Source: Aquila chrysaetos chrysaetos (lineage: Eukaryota; Chordata; Aves; Accipitriformes; Accipitridae). From it: a DNA stretch of 64,000 bases. Positions 61,624-64,000 of the stretch are shown in pieces. A program made the position numbers and the translations under genes. Numbering within the stretch: position 1 is the first letter of the stretch; each line of letters begins with the position of its first letter. The notes under the pieces were generated by a model. That model searched no databases and was not told the DNA's origin. It saw only the letters and a program-made list of their open reading frames with translations. Location of the stretch: positions 25,458,759 through 25,522,758 of the forward strand of contig NC_044012.1 of assembly GCF_900496995.4 (NCBI RefSeq). The letters are read 5' to 3'.

Positions 61624-62120
61624 TGCTGTGTTTTAGGGTGACCTGGGGGAAAGAGGAGCTGTTAGGGGCTTTCCTTTCCTGCTTCTGCTCTTCCAGGGAA
61701 GAGAAATCTGGATGTACATTTATCCAGTCTTAGACAGATCCCTCAATCGTCTTTAAAACTTGCACCAACTTCTTATACCACCTGTGGGATTGTCCCACCA
61801 AATCCATAGCCAAAGACACTGGGAGCATCCAGAGCAGCTGGGTGGGCTGACCACAACTGGCTTTCTAAAGTGGAGCCATCTTGCTCCTGGAGGGAGGAGA
61901 GGAGCACCTCAGAGCCTCCCTCCAAGACCAAATCTCTCTGTTGTCTTTCGGCTTTCCCTGCACTCCCTCCTCAACCCACCTTCCTTCTCACAAGCACCCA
62001 CATAGCAAGACCCCACCCAGTACAAGGCATGGGGCTCAGCCCTCTCCAAACTCATCCGCGTCCGAGAGAGTTTTGAACGCTGCGCTGAGCCCCAAAGCCC
62101 CGCAGCATCGCCGCTCTTAC

Positions 62121-62187
62121 CTGAGATGCTCGTGCAGCGAAGGGACAAGGAGGGAATGAGGCTTTCCAGGACAGGAGCACTTTTATA
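62121..62187 (-). promoter_or_regulatory. EDC gene 2 exon 1 and TATA box
   Basis: Minus-strand GGGTATAAAAGTG (TATAAAA at 62181-62187). Exon 1 ends at 62121 with donor CTCAG|GTAAGA. The stretch CTCCTGTCC...CATTCCCTCCT is shared with the first gene's exon 1. Confidence 0.85.
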
Positions 62188-64000
62188 CCCTCTCTGTGCA
62201 CCCCATCTGGAAATGAAGCACCTCCCTATTGCAGAGGTCTGCCTGTCCGTTTAATTTGTCGATGGCTTTTTTTTTTTTAACTCCCCACTCTTCAGGTTGC
62301 TTGCGTAACTCACCTCATCTGTGCTGGGTATTGCCTCTTGTTATCAGTCATCTCTCCTGTGCCGCAGAAATATTTAATTGCCAGCTCTACCTGTGCTTAG
62401 CTCCAATGGGGGAGTAGTGTGGGTGGCCCTGGTTTCCACAGCTTTGCCAGTTTGGTTTTGGTGTTGATCACAGCTGGGGAGAACTTTGCGTGTGGCAGGG
62501 GGGAATTATGTCATATACCTAAATCACACCATCCTTTTAAAATGTCTTGAGGTGCTCTAGTCCTGAAAATGTGCATAAACCCAGAGATGTGCCTATAAGT
62601 ACCAATAATGCCAATGGCATGGTAGACAACGCTTCCTTAGCAGCAATTTGACTGGTACCACTGTTGGCTCATTTCTTTTGAAACCAGCTGAAATGTGGTG
62701 GAGTGGTGAAGAGACAGAAAAGGCACCCCCTATAAAATGTTTTTGTTGGTCAATAGTTTCCTGCTGTTGTGAGAAGGACAAAAAGCAGTTGGAATTCTTG
62801 GGATTCTTATTTTTGGAAGGGGGAAGACCTGCTCTAGGTAGTGATCCAGGATTAGAGAGGTACATAATTATGTGGTTAACTTTCAGTCCGTGAGTAATGC
62901 TGGAGCAGCAGCACTGGTGGTTTTTTTCCAGATTGTGAGTGGCTTTGGTGCTGTGATGTGGAGGAGAAGGGCTCCCATGGGTGCTGCCTTTGGTGATGCA
63001 TGATGGCCTGGGGTGGCTGCCACGTTGCGGGGAGCTGGCAGGCCCTGGGGACTTACTTCAAACTTGTAGGAACATCCTTTTTGGAGCACTTTTCCCAGCT
63101 CCCCAATTAGCTCATAATTGGCTAACAAACCTGAGTGTTATTCGGACAGATGCACAGACCTAACACAAGCCTTCAGGCCAGGACAGGTACCACGTTTGCG
63201 GTGAGAGCCAATCACAAGCAATAATTTGAGATACTCCCTGTACCTTTCCTGTACCTCTGCTGCATGGGCCTAGAAGTGCTTGGGACCATGGATCTTGTTT
63301 TGTCCTTTTCTGCCACTACTTGTGGAAGACATTTCAGTAATTAAACAGGCAGCAAATAAAAGACTAAAATCAGTATTGCTAGCTGAAATGGGGAACTGCT
63401 ATGATTTTGTCAGTGCAAAAGTGCTTGGAAAACACTGGCTGAAAAATATTTCACTTGCCCGCAGACATGCTTGAGCATTTGGTATTTTTGGTCCACCTCT
63501 CCTGCCTTTTATTTTTCTTTCTCCATGTTGATTAAGTTTTTGTGCTATTCCCAGATGCTGGTCACAGTGAGATGGAGTCTTAGCCCCATCCCACATGTAT
63601 GTTGCTGTTTGAGAGACCTGGCATCCTCCGGGAAGCGGCTGGAAAACTAAACAAGCTGCTGAGGCGCCTCTCAGCCTCTTGTGAGCTCCTCATTTGAACG
63701 CAGGTGTCCAAACCTTCGTTAAGGCACTGCAACTCCTGAGCGGTTCCTGCAACCCGAAAAACATCTGACACATTTGCTGTTACTGAAATATGGAGGATTT
63801 TTTTGAAATGCAGGTGGACAGGGCAAGGTTAATGAATCAGGTGCACAACCTAAATGCTTCTTTTGTATTGCTTAATTGCTATTATGAACTAGAACAGTGT
63901 CAGGGCAAACTGTACCCAGGTTTGATAGCTCCTGTTTAATTGTGTTTTGTTCTGTCATCAGAAGAAATATGGTAAATACTCTCTGTGAAAAAAGACTCAA
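62188..64000. other. Right-end flank
   Basis: No supported gene on either strand; presumably spacer toward the next EDC gene. Confidence 0.4.

Noticed and set aside
63280-63474. 64-codon plus-strand open frame near the right end
   Set aside because: No recognisable family, no splice or promoter context.

Overview
The window is vertebrate nuclear DNA, most likely from a bird outside the chicken/duck lineages (inference). It is GC-rich and compact, with spliced genes and AATAAA signals. The gene order is that of the avian S100 cluster running into the epidermal differentiation complex (EDC). One solo LTR belongs to an ERVL-type family that I remember as common in Neoaves.

Layout. The left edge (1-260) is a CpG-rich, CCAAT-bearing block, probably the promoter of the next gene (SNAPIN by human synteny). 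CHTOP lies on the minus strand (coding 8474 to 1644, five coding exons, 248 aa) with a CpG-island promoter near 9.8-10.1 kb. S100A1 is also minus (11.54-11.13 kb). From 16 to 55 kb everything is plus strand: S100A13, S100A14, S100A16, a dead S100A2/A3/A4-like copy, two intact S100A4-type genes, a dead S100A6, two calgranulin-like S100 genes with His-rich or zinc-site tails, an MRP-126/S100A9-like gene, and an odd 'half S100' gene. From 57 to 62 kb, on the minus strand, two tandem EDC structural protein genes (Cys-His-Ser-Ser-Gly repeats, poly-Gln, Lys/Gln tail; loricrin/EDSC-like) mark the start of the EDC.

Most S100 genes have the family layout: TATA box, short non-coding exon 1, exon 2 with start codon and the S100-type EF-hand, phase-0 intron, exon 3 with the canonical EF-hand, then AATAAA. 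The reading frames close exactly across the predicted junctions (CHTOP 248 aa, S100A1 94 aa, S100A13 96 aa, S100A16 106 aa, S100A4-like 101 and 100 aa). MRP-126 differs: its start codon is in exon 1, followed by a GC-AG intron.

Functionally, the left half holds an mRNA export/chromatin factor and intracellular calcium sensors. The middle holds three S100 proteins that all keep the His/Asp/HxxxH metal site of calprotectin-type antimicrobial proteins. The right end holds cornified-envelope proteins. The most unusual items are the half-S100 gene (53.68-54.40 kb), the S100A6 remnant with an intact promoter, the GC-AG start-codon intron of MRP-126, the lipid-anchor-like N-terminus of S100A14, and the 566-bp identical 3' halves of the two EDC genes.
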